Positions 1 through 8,695 of a DNA stretch of 64,000 nucleotides are shown one piece after another. The stretch is from the NCBI RefSeq assembly GCF_034047335.1, contig NZ_CP139137.1, forward strand, positions 2,852,001-2,916,000. Direction: 5' to 3'. Each line of letters starts with the position of its first letter. The stretch's first letter is position 1. Under the pieces are notes generated by a model that was not told where the DNA came from, ran no database searches, and worked only from the letters and a program-made list of their open reading frames with translations. A program made the position numbers and the translations under genes. This DNA is from Chryseobacterium sp. JJR-5R. Lineage in GTDB: Bacteria > Bacteroidota > Bacteroidia > Flavobacteriales > Weeksellaceae.

Positions 1-1140
1 CCTATCGGTGAGACCCATCGTAAAGGTACACTGGGCAGTTATTATTCCGTGAAAGATTATTATGGCATCAGTGCAGAGTTTGGTACCGAACAGGATTTCC
101 GGAACCTTGTCAGCGCGATCCATCAACAGGGCATGTATGTCATTATAGACTGGGTAGCCAACCACACGAGCTGGGACAATGAAATCGTTGATCAACATCC
201 GGAATGGTACAGGAAATCAAGGAAAGACACTTTCCAGTCTACCCGATGGAGGGATTATGACGATATCATCGAACTGGATTACAGCCACCAGGGACTGCGG
301 GAATACATGACCGAAGCATTGAAATTCTGGGTGAAAGAATATGATATTGACGGCTACCGGTGTGACATCGCGAGCTTTGTCCCGATTGACTTCTGGGAGA
401 ATGTAAGAACAGAGCTTGATACCATCAAACCGGTTTTTATGCTGGCCGAAGCCGAAGACCGCGAGCTTCACCGCAAAGCGTTTGACTCCACCTATAACTG
501 GACGCTCTGGAATATCCTTCACCAGATTGCCCTGAATGAAAGGAGCGTAAAAACACTTACGGAAGCTTATATTGCAGAACACGTCTCTATTTTTCCGAAA
601 GAAGGCATCAGGCTGAACTTTATCGACAACCATGACAAAAATTCCTGGGAAGGTAACCCGCAAAGCAATTTCGGCGATGCACTTAATGCAGCCACAGTCT
701 TTATGGTAATGATGGACGGGATGCCGCTTGTTTACAACGGACAGGAAGCAGGACAAAACCGTTCGCTTGAATTTTTTGAAAAAGACCCAATCCAGTGGAA
801 GTTCCATGAAAATGAAACACTCTACACGGCCCTTTTTATGCTGAAACACAACAACCAGGCACTCTGGAACGGCGGCCACGGCGGGGAAATGGTAAGGATT
901 ATGAATGACCGGATGGATCATGTCATTTCATTCGTACGGGAGAAAAACGGCGATAAAGTAATGACCTTTATTAATTTCAGCAAAGAATCTCTGATCGTCC
1001 AGTTTGATACTTCTTTTGATATGGGCAGGTACACCAATCTTTTCACCGGAGAATACCAGGGCGTTTCCGATACCCTGATCCTGACAATGGAACCGTGGGA
1101 ATATGTTGTGCTTTACCATCCGGAACAAGAAGAGCTATAG
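1..1140 (+). CDS. Alpha-amylase family (GH13) glycosidase, 5'-truncated by window
   Basis: The reading frame is open from the first base of the window, so the true start lies upstream; the GTG at 49 is only an internal codon. The four GH13 conserved regions are visible in order: DWVANHT (about nt 148), GYRCDIASF with the catalytic Asp (about nt 355), MLAEAED with the candidate acid/base Glu (about nt 440), and FIDNHD (about nt 619). The C-terminal stretch resembles the beta-sandwich domain C that ends GH13 enzymes. The family hydrolyses or transfers alpha-1,4/1,6-glucosidic bonds. The N-terminus is missing, so a signal peptide cannot be judged, and the exact substrate (starch, maltodextrin or a disaccharide) is unknown. 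It ends with TAG. Confidence 0.9.
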   Translation, partial: PIGETHRKGTLGSYYSVKDYYGISAEFGTEQDFRNLVSAIHQQGMYVIIDWVANHTSWDNEIVDQHPEWYRKSRKDTFQSTRWRDYDDIIELDYSHQGLREYMTEALKFWVKEYDIDGYRCDIASFVPIDFWENVRTELDTIKPVFMLAEAEDRELHRKAFDSTYNWTLWNILHQIALNERSVKTLTEAYIAEHVSIFPKEGIRLNFIDNHDKNSWEGNPQSNFGDALNAATVFMVMMDGMPLVYNGQEAGQNRSLEFFEKDPIQWKFHENETLYTALFMLKHNNQALWNGGHGGEMVRIMNDRMDHVISFVREKNGDKVMTFINFSKESLIVQFDTSFDMGRYTNLFTGEYQGVSDTLILTMEPWEYVVLYHPEQEEL

Positions 1141-1169
1141 ATCCGGCAGAATTTTCCGGAAACAGAAAA

Positions 1170-1257
1170 CTTCTGAAATCAGATTTCAGGTATTCAGAAG
1201 CAAGAGATCTGATAAATTCAGACTGGCATAATACGTATATATTTATACCAGTCTGAA
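1170..1257. other. Inverted repeats after the amylase gene (non-coding gap 1141-1442)
   Basis: The 302-base gap holds two inverted repeats and nothing else I can support. CTTCTGAA (1170-1177) pairs with TTCAGAAG (1193-1200), and inside it TGAAATC-A-GATTTCA (1174-1188) forms a competing palindrome. TTCAGACTGG (1217-1226) pairs with CCAGTCTGAA (1248-1257) around an AT-rich loop. None is followed by a clear T tract, so they may be mRNA 3' structures for the convergent genes rather than classical terminators. Confidence 0.4.
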
Positions 1258-1442
1258 AATACCTATACAGGTTTTTACTTTCAATTAAGCATAGTATGCA
1301 CTCGGCTGGGAATAAGATAACGATGGAAAGATGTGGCGGCAATTTGTTATAAATTCTTGTCAGATCAATCTGCAGTTTTCTTCTTAACACAGTTTGGATA
1401 TCCTATTGATCAATCATTATAAAGATATCATTGATTTGTTGA

Positions 1443-2873
1443 TTATATTGTCTTTGCTAAAATATATCCGATGACCAGTGCAATAATGGCAGCCATAATA
1501 ATTTTGGTATAATCTGTTTTCTGCTCCTGGAGTTTTTTGTCCAGCTGGGAATTTTCCAGTTTTGCGGCGTCCAGACCTGCCTGCAGTGCGGCTGTTTTTT
1601 CATTAATTTCAGACCGGATATTTTTCTCATACAAAGCGGCGATCTCCTTTTTATAAGTTTCCATTTCTTCCTGGCGCTGTTTCTGCTGTCCGGCAAAACC
1701 GGTATTGAGTTCCTGAATCTGCTTTGCAGCGTTTTCCTGCAGTTTCTGAAACTCTTCATTCTTTTTAATCAGCTGCTCTGTTAACGTACCTACCTGTTTT
1801 CCATAGGTTTCCGTAATTTCCTTTTTGAGCTTCTCAACTTCCTCATTACGGATCTTAAGCTGTTCACTGAACGCTTTAGACTGCTGCTCTACCTGTTCTT
1901 TAAATGTTTTCTGGGCTTCTATAAATTCATCATTTTTCTTTTTCAGCTGTCCGGATAATGTATTCACCTGCTCAACAAACTGCCTGGAGACATCTTTTTT
2001 AACTTCCTTGATAAGCAATGCCCGGGAATTGGATTTCTCTTCAGTCAGTTTACTGAGAATATTATGCAGCCCGGCACCATAATCATGCGGCAGATGGAAT
2101 CTTCGGTCTGCCAGTTTATCGAGCAGTGTTTCATCCGCTGTATGTCCCAGCGCAGTAATGGTAATGGCCGGAAGGCTGATGAATTTCTCTGCCAGCAGCA
2201 AATTATTGAACACTTCAAAACTCTGCTTGTCCCCGCCGCCGCGGACAAGGGCAATCACATCATACTGCGCAGCCGCTACGGTGTTCAGCAGATCCGAGAT
2301 TGAAGTGGCAGAGGTAATGTTGCAGGTGTATTCATCGATTTCAAAGTTTTTGTAGGAAATATCCAGCCCTTCATAAAAATCTTTCTGCACAATCGCACTA
2401 TGCCCGTAAATGTTGGCAATCTTTACGATTTCAGACTGTAAAATTTTATCCCGGATAAATGTCTCCAGGTCCTTTGAGCCTTTTTCCAGTTTCTTCTGTA
2501 TGAGGCCATAGCGTTTGAGGTCATCCTCAGAAACCGATTTTTCTTCCTGTGAAATAATTTCATCCACAACAAAAACCAGTTCAATGCTTGAGTTCTTAAT
2601 CCTTTTCTCTATAAATCCCCGCAGCGTATAGATTTCGTTATTTACAATCTTGCTCCTCAGCAGCCCCGGCATTTTAACGCCGATAGAAATACTGTCGCTC
2701 TCAGAATAAAGAAGGTCATAATAATAATTGACATAAGCTTTGCCGCCTCCGTAAGAATACCGGCCTTTGAGGTAAATGAGATTTACGGTAGCACTGGTTT
2801 TCAAGGCATTATTGAACAGTCCTATAACGGCTGCCGGAGAATAAACGGGATAGATAGGTTCGTTGCCCTGCAT
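1443..2873 (-). CDS. Exonuclease VII large subunit-like protein with coiled coil and C-terminal membrane anchor
   Basis: 476 residues. Residues 10-110 resemble the OB-fold that opens exonuclease VII large subunits. Residues 205-270 carry the XseA catalytic signature: RGGGD at 211-215 followed by GHTADETLLDKLAD at 243-256 (XseA: GHETDxTxxDxxAD). Residues about 285-450 are a long, charged, Gln/Lys/Glu-rich heptad region (coiled coil). The last 20 residues contain a hydrophobic helix (IIMAAIIALVIGYIL), which normal XseA lacks. No small-subunit (xseB) gene is adjacent. XseA degrades single-stranded DNA. Membrane tethering suggests a variant with a different job, perhaps at the inner membrane, but this is inference. 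It is monocistronic and convergent with the amylase gene. Confidence 0.75.
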   Translation of the reverse strand: MQGNEPIYPVYSPAAVIGLFNNALKTSATVNLIYLKGRYSYGGGKAYVNYYYDLLYSESDSISIGVKMPGLLRSKIVNNEIYTLRGFIEKRIKNSSIELVFVVDEIISQEEKSVSEDDLKRYGLIQKKLEKGSKDLETFIRDKILQSEIVKIANIYGHSAIVQKDFYEGLDISYKNFEIDEYTCNITSATSISDLLNTVAAAQYDVIALVRGGGDKQSFEVFNNLLLAEKFISLPAITITALGHTADETLLDKLADRRFHLPHDYGAGLHNILSKLTEEKSNSRALLIKEVKKDVSRQFVEQVNTLSGQLKKKNDEFIEAQKTFKEQVEQQSKAFSEQLKIRNEEVEKLKKEITETYGKQVGTLTEQLIKKNEEFQKLQENAAKQIQELNTGFAGQQKQRQEEMETYKKEIAALYEKNIRSEINEKTAALQAGLDAAKLENSQLDKKLQEQKTDYTKIIMAAIIALVIGYILAKTI

Positions 2874-2911
2874 ATGGAATATAAAATAGGTAGATAAACT
2901 GTAATCTTAGG

Positions 2912-2919
2912 CAAAGATA
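2912..2919 (-). promoter_or_regulatory. Candidate -7 element for the exonuclease VII-like gene
   Basis: Read on the minus strand the sequence is TATCTTTG, an exact match to the Bacteroidetes -7 consensus TAnnTTTG, 38 bases before the start codon at 2873. No convincing -33 TTTG is seen at the right spacing. Confidence 0.45.
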
Positions 2920-3126
2920 ACGCCGTTATAGGTATATATTCATTAATTAAGGTACCTAAAATATCCGTGATTAAAAATATTAAAGATTACCGGATGATTA
3001 TCCTGTTGTGTCCCATACAGATAGAGTTGAAATGAAAGCGGCATCCCTGAATCAGGAATGCCGGATGAAAGTCCTGCTTTAAGAATACAACAGAAAGTAT
3101 AAATGCATTTTTCGATTCCGTGTACT

Positions 3127-4062
3127 CTACAATTTTATCACTATTTTTCCAACGGTCCTTCCGGTTTCCTGTGCCAGATGTGCTTCTCTTATCTGTTCAA
3201 ACGGAAATATTTTTGAAATGTGCGGCTTCAGTGCCCCGGTCTCCAGAAGCCCGGCAATCTGTTTCATATCCTCTCCGTCCGAATGTACCAGGATGGGATA
3301 TCCTTTCACCCCTTTTGCGGCTGCTTTTTCTGTTACCTTTTCATTCAGGCCTGTAGGAATACTGATGATGATTCCTCCGGTTTTGGTGACTTCCAGGGAA
3401 TCATCAATGGTATCTCCGCCGATGGTATCCAGCACGAAATCAAATTCCTCCGGAGCAGATTTCCAGTCAAAACTATGGTAATCAATATGTTTATCTGCAC
3501 CGAGGGCCAACACAAAATCCTTATTTTTCAGGGAAGAAGTCCCGGTTACCGTTGCCCCTGAATGTTTTGCAATCTGAACAGCCATATGCCCTACTCCGCC
3601 GGCCGCTGCATGAATCAGGACATGCTGACCTTTCTGAACGCCTGCATTCTTAACGAGGGCCTGCCAAGCTGTTAATGCTACAAGAGTGCTGGCTGCAGCC
3701 TCTTCAAAAGAAATGTTTTCAGGTTTCAGTACCAGTTGGTTTGCCGGAGCGGAAACATATTCTGCATATGCCTTGCCATGTCCGGGGAAATTTACCATTC
3801 CGAATACCTCATCACCCGTTTTGAAGGCTTCACTTTTGCTTTCTTCCACAATCCCGGAAATATCCCAGCCCAGAATTATCGGGTTCTCTTCTTTTATCCT
3901 TCCGTACATCCCTTTTCCGTTGCGGCTTTTGACATCTACCGGGTTGATGCTTATGGCCTTGACTTTTATTAACACTTCATCATGCTGAATCTCCGGTTTT
4001 TCCGTTTCAATGTATTCCAGCTGTTCCGTACCGCCGGCTGTTTTTAATGCGATTGCTTTCAT
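3127..4062 (-). CDS. NADP-dependent medium-chain oxidoreductase (quinone reductase type)
   Basis: 311 residues, full length for the zinc-free medium-chain dehydrogenase/reductase (MDR) family. The N-terminal GroES-like domain contains the NPVDVKSRNG segment, and the Rossmann domain has the cofactor loop HAAAGGVGHMAVQIAK (about residue 150). No structural or catalytic zinc-binding cysteine cluster is present, which fits quinone/enone reductases rather than alcohol dehydrogenases. It probably reduces quinones or alpha,beta-unsaturated carbonyls with NADPH in the cytoplasm. It is divergent from the aldo/keto reductase at 4320, and two palindromes lie between them. The exact substrate is not determinable. 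Confidence 0.88.
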   Translation of the reverse strand: MKAIALKTAGGTEQLEYIETEKPEIQHDEVLIKVKAISINPVDVKSRNGKGMYGRIKEENPIILGWDISGIVEESKSEAFKTGDEVFGMVNFPGHGKAYAEYVSAPANQLVLKPENISFEEAAASTLVALTAWQALVKNAGVQKGQHVLIHAAAGGVGHMAVQIAKHSGATVTGTSSLKNKDFVLALGADKHIDYHSFDWKSAPEEFDFVLDTIGGDTIDDSLEVTKTGGIIISIPTGLNEKVTEKAAAKGVKGYPILVHSDGEDMKQIAGLLETGALKPHISKIFPFEQIREAHLAQETGRTVGKIVIKL

Positions 4063-4111
4063 ATTGATTTTTATTGGTTGGTTGACTAAAAAAAAATTAA
4101 TGTTCTTATAA

Positions 4112-4155
4112 CAAATTTAGAAAGATTTATACAGTATAAACGGTTCGTTATAACG
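4112..4155 (-). promoter_or_regulatory. Minus-strand promoter with two palindromic operator candidates
   Basis: CAAATTTA at 4112-4119 is TAAATTTG on the minus strand, matching TAnnTTTG, 50 bases before the reductase start. Just upstream of it (minus strand) lie a perfect palindrome TTTATAC-A-GTATAAA at 4126-4140 and a second perfect one, CGTTATAACG, at 4146-4155. Position between the -7 element and the expected -33 region suggests a repressor site. The regulator is unknown; no HxlR, MarR or TetR gene is adjacent. Confidence 0.45.
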
Positions 4156-4307
4156 GAAAAACAGTATTGATGCAATAATCAGCCCACATTTCAGACAAAC
4201 GTTGGATAAAAGCTTATCAGATATTACCGTATTATTAACTGAAGTCCGTGAGCCGTACAGGCTATATTTTTGAGCCGTATAAGAAACCTTTATCTTTTCT
4301 GAACCTG

Positions 4308-4315
4308 TACTTTTG
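4308..4315 (+). promoter_or_regulatory. -7 element immediately before the aldo/keto reductase start
   Basis: TACTTTTG matches TAnnTTTG exactly and ends only four bases before the ATG at 4320. If used, transcription would begin at or next to the start codon, giving a leaderless or nearly leaderless mRNA. This favours 4320 over the upstream in-frame start at 4248, which would lie before the promoter. Confidence 0.4.
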
Positions 4316-4319
4316 TCAT

Positions 4320-5291
4320 ATGAAAAACAGTATACAAATTCAGTTGGGCCATAACGGCCCGTTCGTGTCAGGGCTTGGTTTAGGCTGCATGCGCATGTCT
4401 TCCATCTGGGGCGGCCCTGCTCCTGACGAAGCAGAAAGCATCGCTACCATCCGTGAGGCACTGGACCGGGGCATTAATTTTTTGAATACCGGGGATTTTT
4501 ACGGGGCGGGCCATAATGAGATGCTTATAGGCAAAGCCATCAAAGGCAGGCGTGATGATGCCTTTATCAGTGTAAAATTCGGTGCCGTTTTTCACAATGG
4601 CCAGTGGCTGGGAATGGACCTGCGCCCTCTTGCCATTAAAAATTTCATCAACTATTCCCTGACGCGCCTCGGTATTGAAACCATCGACCTGTACCAGCCA
4701 AGCCGTATGGACAACAGTGTTCCGGTGGAAGATATTATCGGGACGGTTGCTGATCTGGTTACAGAAGGCAAAGTGCGCCACATCGGAGTTTCTGAGGTTT
4801 CAGCCGAACAGCTTCGGAAAGCCGACAGCATCCATCCTATCAGTGCGCTTGAAATAGGCTATTCACTGGCCGACCGGCAGATAGAGAAGGAAATTTTACC
4901 GGCAGCAAGGGAATTGGGTATTGCGGTAATCGCTTTTGCCAATACTGCGGAAGGTTTACTTACCGGCGAAATGAAGGCACCGCTTGCCACAGATGATTAC
5001 CGTAACCATTTTCCACGTTTCCAGGATGAAAATTTGATAAAAAACCTGGAAAAAGTAGAAGTATTAAAAAATCTTGCCCGTCATAAAGGCTGCACACCGA
5101 CACAGCTTGCAATTGCCTGGGTGAAAGAACAGGGAGATTATATCATGCCTCTTGTAAGCATGAGCAGGAGGACGCGCCTGCCGGAAAATATCGCAGCCAT
5201 GAATATTGTATTGAGTCTGGAGGAAATGAACCTGTTAAACACTACCTTTGCCACAGGTGCTGTACTTGGCAACACTTATCTAGAACGTTAA
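4320..5291 (+). CDS. Aldo/keto reductase
   Basis: 323 residues from the chosen ATG at 4320; an upstream in-frame ATG at 4248 would add 24 residues unlike the family N-terminus. The (beta/alpha)8 AKR signatures are visible: GLGCMRMS, then NTGDFYG with the catalytic Asp and Tyr, and SVKFG with the catalytic Lys. The usual His of the fourth catalytic position is replaced: the segment reads DLYQPSR, as in the YQPxR subfamily. The C-terminal part HKGCTPTQLAIAWVKEQ is the typical NADPH-binding side. It reduces aldehydes or ketones with NADPH in the cytoplasm. The stop codon directly abuts the ATG of the AraC regulator, indicating co-transcription. Confidence 0.9.
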   Translation: MKNSIQIQLGHNGPFVSGLGLGCMRMSSIWGGPAPDEAESIATIREALDRGINFLNTGDFYGAGHNEMLIGKAIKGRRDDAFISVKFGAVFHNGQWLGMDLRPLAIKNFINYSLTRLGIETIDLYQPSRMDNSVPVEDIIGTVADLVTEGKVRHIGVSEVSAEQLRKADSIHPISALEIGYSLADRQIEKEILPAARELGIAVIAFANTAEGLLTGEMKAPLATDDYRNHFPRFQDENLIKNLEKVEVLKNLARHKGCTPTQLAIAWVKEQGDYIMPLVSMSRRTRLPENIAAMNIVLSLEEMNLLNTTFATGAVLGNTYLER

Positions 5292-6131
5292 ATGAATACT
5301 ACCAGCCCAGCGGAAATCCTTCCGGGAGTTATTTTTTATGCCTACCACTCTGCCGAGCGGAAAGAAAAAGTCTGTCTCTGGAATCACCATACGCTGATAT
5401 TACAGGTCTCAGGACAGCTTATGCTAGAGACTTCCAGGGAGACCATTTCAACGAACGGCGGAGAATTGCTGCTGATCGGCAGGAACCAGCTGGGTACGCT
5501 CACCAAAACCCCGCCATCAGAAGGCATCTATGAAACCATCGTGATTTCGCTTCAGGAAGATCTGTTACGCAAAATCGCATTAGAGGAAAAGCTGGAATCA
5601 GACAGCAGGTATGCTGGCCCTACAAATATCCTGATCCCGCTCAATGAATTCCTGAACGGATATTTTCAGTCTGTGGTTCCGTATGCCCGGCGTGCAGGAA
5701 CATCCGTTACGGATGAAATGGGTATCCTGAAAGTAAAAGAAGGCATTAAACTTCTGCTGTTGGCAGTGCCGGAGCTCAGGAATTTTTTATTCGACTTTTC
5801 GGAACCTTACAAAATCGACCTGGAAAAATTTATGCTGAATAATTTCCATTTCAACATCCCTGTAGAAAAATTTGCACAGCTTACCGGGCGCAGCCTGGCC
5901 GGCTTCAAGCGGGACTTCCAAAAGACTTTCGGTGTACCGCCACGCCACTGGCTGCAGGACAAGCGGCTGAGCACAGCAAAATACCTTATAGAAACAAAGC
6001 AGCAGAAGCCTTCAGCAATATACCTGGATCTGGGGTTTCAGAGCCTGTCGCATTTCTCCTACTCCTTCAAAAAAAAATTCGGAATGGCCCCTACCGAATG
6101 TCTGGTCAATTCCACTCCCGGTAGAAAATAA
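5292..6131 (+). CDS. AraC family transcriptional regulator
   Basis: 279 residues with a cupin-like N-terminal sensing region and a C-terminal double helix-turn-helix (about residues 180-270). The second AraC signature helix region (YLDLGFQSLSHFSYSFKKKF) is intact and followed by GMAPTE, the usual P-x-E ending. The start codon follows the aldo/keto reductase stop with no gap (TAAATG), so the pair is translationally coupled, and it probably regulates that reductase or the outer-membrane protein gene at 6235. The inducer is unknown. Confidence 0.9.
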   Translation: MNTTSPAEILPGVIFYAYHSAERKEKVCLWNHHTLILQVSGQLMLETSRETISTNGGELLLIGRNQLGTLTKTPPSEGIYETIVISLQEDLLRKIALEEKLESDSRYAGPTNILIPLNEFLNGYFQSVVPYARRAGTSVTDEMGILKVKEGIKLLLLAVPELRNFLFDFSEPYKIDLEKFMLNNFHFNIPVEKFAQLTGRSLAGFKRDFQKTFGVPPRHWLQDKRLSTAKYLIETKQQKPSAIYLDLGFQSLSHFSYSFKKKFGMAPTECLVNSTPGRK

Positions 6132-6234
6132 GTCCTTTGCCGTAACATCAATTAATAAAATCAACAGGCTCCTGATTTCAGTCAGGTATTTTTACGTTGT
6201 CTTTGATTACTTTTACAGGCAAACAGCAAGGTTC

Positions 6235-7080
6235 ATGAACATTAATTTTAATCTTCCAATATCCGTTTTTTGTATTTTATTTCTCTCTTTAAAATGTGCC
6301 GGTCAGCAGGAACAGGAGAGAAGCTACTCTTTGTTCCATCCTGTTCCGAAAAGTATGATGAGGAAAATGGAAACGGACCGTCCCGATGTAACGGAATCCC
6401 CTTTTACGGTGGATGCAGGGCATTTTCAGGTTGAAACAGACCTGGCGGGGCTAATAAGAGAAAAATCAGATACAAAGGAAACCCATACTTTGCTGATCAA
6501 TCAGGCAAATCTTAAAATCGGGATTACCGGTTCCACAGCCATACAGATCGGTTTCCAGACCTACGGCCGGCAAAAGGAAAAACAGCAGTCTTCGGAAACT
6601 GCTGAAATACAGGAAGGTCATGGTGACCTGACGCTTAGGATCAAACAGAACCTGCTCGGGAACGATCACGGGAACTTTGTCCTGGCTATTTTACCATATG
6701 TAAAGTTTCCGACATCAAAATATGATGAAAACAGCCGTTTTGAGGGCGGGCTTATTGTCCCGATGCTGTACAAATTGCCGGGGGAATGGAAACTCGGATT
6801 TCAGGTGGAGGCAGACAGGCTCAAAGACAAAGACCAGCAGGCCATGCATACTGAATTTTTACAGTCACTGACAGTCAGCCATCCCCTGCTGAAAGGGACT
6901 GAAGGAATAGCAGAAACATATTACACCTATGATTTTAAAGCGCATCAGTTTTCAAATTTTATCAATGCAGCCATTCAGATGGATATTGCCGGGGATCTTA
7001 AACTTGATGCCGGGCTCAATTACGGGATACAGCATACAGCGGAAAAACACTATTTTATCGGGGCTTCTTACCGGCTTTAA
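6235..7080 (+). CDS. Outer-membrane transporter-like beta-barrel protein (phenol MetA-degradation family)
   Basis: 281 residues. A Sec signal peptide occupies about residues 1-23 (hydrophobic ISVFCILFLSLKCAG). The following METDRPDVTESPFTVDAGH segment is the hallmark of the family once named putative MetA-pathway phenol degradation protein (PF13557-like), common in Bacteroidetes. The remainder alternates hydrophobic and polar residues as amphipathic beta strands and ends in an aromatic-containing strand (FIGASYRL), as expected for an outer-membrane barrel. Substrate and true function are unknown; the family name comes from distant homologues. It lies between two AraC regulators. Confidence 0.75.
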   Translation: MNINFNLPISVFCILFLSLKCAGQQEQERSYSLFHPVPKSMMRKMETDRPDVTESPFTVDAGHFQVETDLAGLIREKSDTKETHTLLINQANLKIGITGSTAIQIGFQTYGRQKEKQQSSETAEIQEGHGDLTLRIKQNLLGNDHGNFVLAILPYVKFPTSKYDENSRFEGGLIVPMLYKLPGEWKLGFQVEADRLKDKDQQAMHTEFLQSLTVSHPLLKGTEGIAETYYTYDFKAHQFSNFINAAIQMDIAGDLKLDAGLNYGIQHTAEKHYFIGASYRL

Positions 7081-7110
7081 GAAAATACGCATTCAGTAGT
7101 TTGAAATTCT

Positions 7111-7118
7111 TAACTTTG
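7111..7118 (+). promoter_or_regulatory. -7 element directly before an AraC gene
   Basis: TAACTTTG matches TAnnTTTG and ends four bases before the ATG at 7123, the same geometry as at 4308. It implies a leaderless or very short-leader transcript. No -33 element at 17-23 bases is obvious. Confidence 0.4.
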
Positions 7119-7122
7119 CCTC

Positions 7123-8001
7123 ATGAAAGAAAAGGTTACACGGGTCATTTCCGAATTTAACAGTGAGCTGAAGCTCCAAGGATTCAAGGCATTTCAGATT
7201 GAAAATGACAGCAATGACACCCGCACCTACAGCAGGAAAGACTTTTATAAAATATGCCTCACTACAGGTAAAAGCAAGATCCACTATTCGGATAAAACCT
7301 TTGAACAGGAAGGCACCGTTCTCTTTTTCGGCAACCCGCATATTCCCTATTCCTGGGAAACCATATCTACTGTATATGTTGGATATACCATTCTTTTCTC
7401 GGAAGAATTCTTTAAAAATTCCGAGCGTTCCGAAAGTCTGCAGCAATCTTCTTTCTTTAAAATCGGGGGCACGCCTGTTTTAAAAATCACGGAAGAACAG
7501 AGGCGTTTTCTCAATACCATTTTTCAGAAGATGATGGCCGAACAGGAAAGCGATTATGTATTTAAAGATGAACTGATCCGTAACTACATCAGCCTCATTA
7601 TCCATGAATCCCTGAAGATGGAACCCTCTGAACAATATGACCACAACAGGAATGCAGCTTCCAGGTTATCATCCGTTTTCCTCGAACTGCTGGAGAGGCA
7701 GTTCCCGGTAGAAACTGCAAGCAACCCGCTTACCCTGAAAACGGCACAGCATTATGCACAACATTTAAACGTGCATACCAATTACCTGAACCGTGCCGTG
7801 AAAGAAGTGACGGGGAAATCCACCACCAACCACATTACCGAGCGCATCATCACGGAAGCCAAAGCACTGCTTCAGCATACGGACTGGAGCATTTCAGAAA
7901 TCGCTTATGCGCTGGGGTATGAATATCCTACCTATTTTAACAACTTCTTTAAAAAAGCAACAGGGACAAATCCTAAATCTTTCCGGGCCGCCGAAGTTTG
8001 A
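7123..8001 (+). CDS. AraC family transcriptional regulator
   Basis: 292 residues. The N-terminal half is a cupin-like ligand domain containing an FFGNPHIPYSWE segment typical of Bacteroidetes AraC proteins. The C-terminal 100 residues hold two helix-turn-helix motifs: LNVHTNYLNRAVKEVTGKS, then ISEIAYALGYEYPTYFNNFF, ending TGTNPKSFR. It likely controls the downstream acyltransferase-cupin-hydrolase operon, whose own promoter element lies at 8054. The effector is unknown. Confidence 0.9.
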   Translation: MKEKVTRVISEFNSELKLQGFKAFQIENDSNDTRTYSRKDFYKICLTTGKSKIHYSDKTFEQEGTVLFFGNPHIPYSWETISTVYVGYTILFSEEFFKNSERSESLQQSSFFKIGGTPVLKITEEQRRFLNTIFQKMMAEQESDYVFKDELIRNYISLIIHESLKMEPSEQYDHNRNAASRLSSVFLELLERQFPVETASNPLTLKTAQHYAQHLNVHTNYLNRAVKEVTGKSTTNHITERIITEAKALLQHTDWSISEIAYALGYEYPTYFNNFFKKATGTNPKSFRAAEV

Positions 8002-8053
8002 ATTTCTTAATTTTCGGTTTGATAATCTTTACCGCTTCCCCTTCAGGCGGTTA

Positions 8054-8061
8054 TACCTTTG
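8054..8061 (+). promoter_or_regulatory. -7 element of the acyltransferase-cupin-hydrolase operon
   Basis: TACCTTTG matches TAnnTTTG and sits 25 bases before the ATG at 8087. The -33 box is not clear. Confidence 0.45.
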
Positions 8062-8086
8062 TACCAGATGATCAAACCAACTCAAA

Positions 8087-8695
8087 ATGAAGGACCCACA
8101 AAATAATACCGCTGCCGGTTTGCCTGAAAAAGACATTTTCAAAAGGCTGAAATCAGGCGAACCGGTATACGCTACTGACCCCGGTTATGATAAAATCAAT
8201 GAAACCGTTGCCGGAACATTAAGACTTTCGCAACAATTGAATTCTTCTGCTCATATTAAAGATGTCAGGCATTTTCTGTCTGAAATAACAGGAAATACGA
8301 TTGATGAAAGCACGACGGTATTTCCGCCGTTTTATACCAATTTCGGAAAGTTCACCGTCATCGGGAAAAATGTGTTTATCAACCATGCCTGTTCATTTCT
8401 GGATATGGGTGGAATTACCGTTGAAGATCATGTCATGATCGGCCCGAAGGTGAATCTCATTACAGAAAACCATCCGGTGAATCCCAATGAGAGGCGGGCG
8501 TTGATTACAAAGCCCATTACCATCAGGAAAGGGGCATGGATCGGAGCCGGGGCAACCGTTCTTCCCGGCGTCACCGTTGGTGAAAATGCAATTGTAGCTG
8601 CCGGTGCCGTAGTTTCAAGAGATGTCCCCGCTGATACAATCGTAGGCGGAATTCCTGCAAAAACCATCAGAAAAATCAATCATGAAAATATTTAA
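8087..8695 (+). CDS. Hexapeptide-repeat O-acetyltransferase (maltose/galactoside acetyltransferase type)
   Basis: 202 residues, the usual length of the LacA/NodL/Maa family. An N-terminal alpha segment (KSGEPVYATDPGYDKI) precedes a left-handed beta helix of hexapeptide repeats, for example IGKNVFINHACSFLDMGGI, IGPKVNLITENHPVNP (the His is the usual catalytic residue of the family) and IGAGATVLPGVTVGENAIV. It transfers an acetyl group from acetyl-CoA to a sugar or similar hydroxyl in the cytoplasm. Its 3' end overlaps the cupin gene by 14 bases, indicating an operon. The real acceptor is unknown. Confidence 0.9.
   Translation: MKDPQNNTAAGLPEKDIFKRLKSGEPVYATDPGYDKINETVAGTLRLSQQLNSSAHIKDVRHFLSEITGNTIDESTTVFPPFYTNFGKFTVIGKNVFINHACSFLDMGGITVEDHVMIGPKVNLITENHPVNPNERRALITKPITIRKGAWIGAGATVLPGVTVGENAIVAAGAVVSRDVPADTIVGGIPAKTIRKINHENI

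Noticed and set aside
3040..3062. Hairpin GGCATCCCT/AGGAATGCC as terminator
   Set aside because: Stem has a mismatch and no T tract on either side; it lies in the upstream region of one gene and after another, so the role is unclear.
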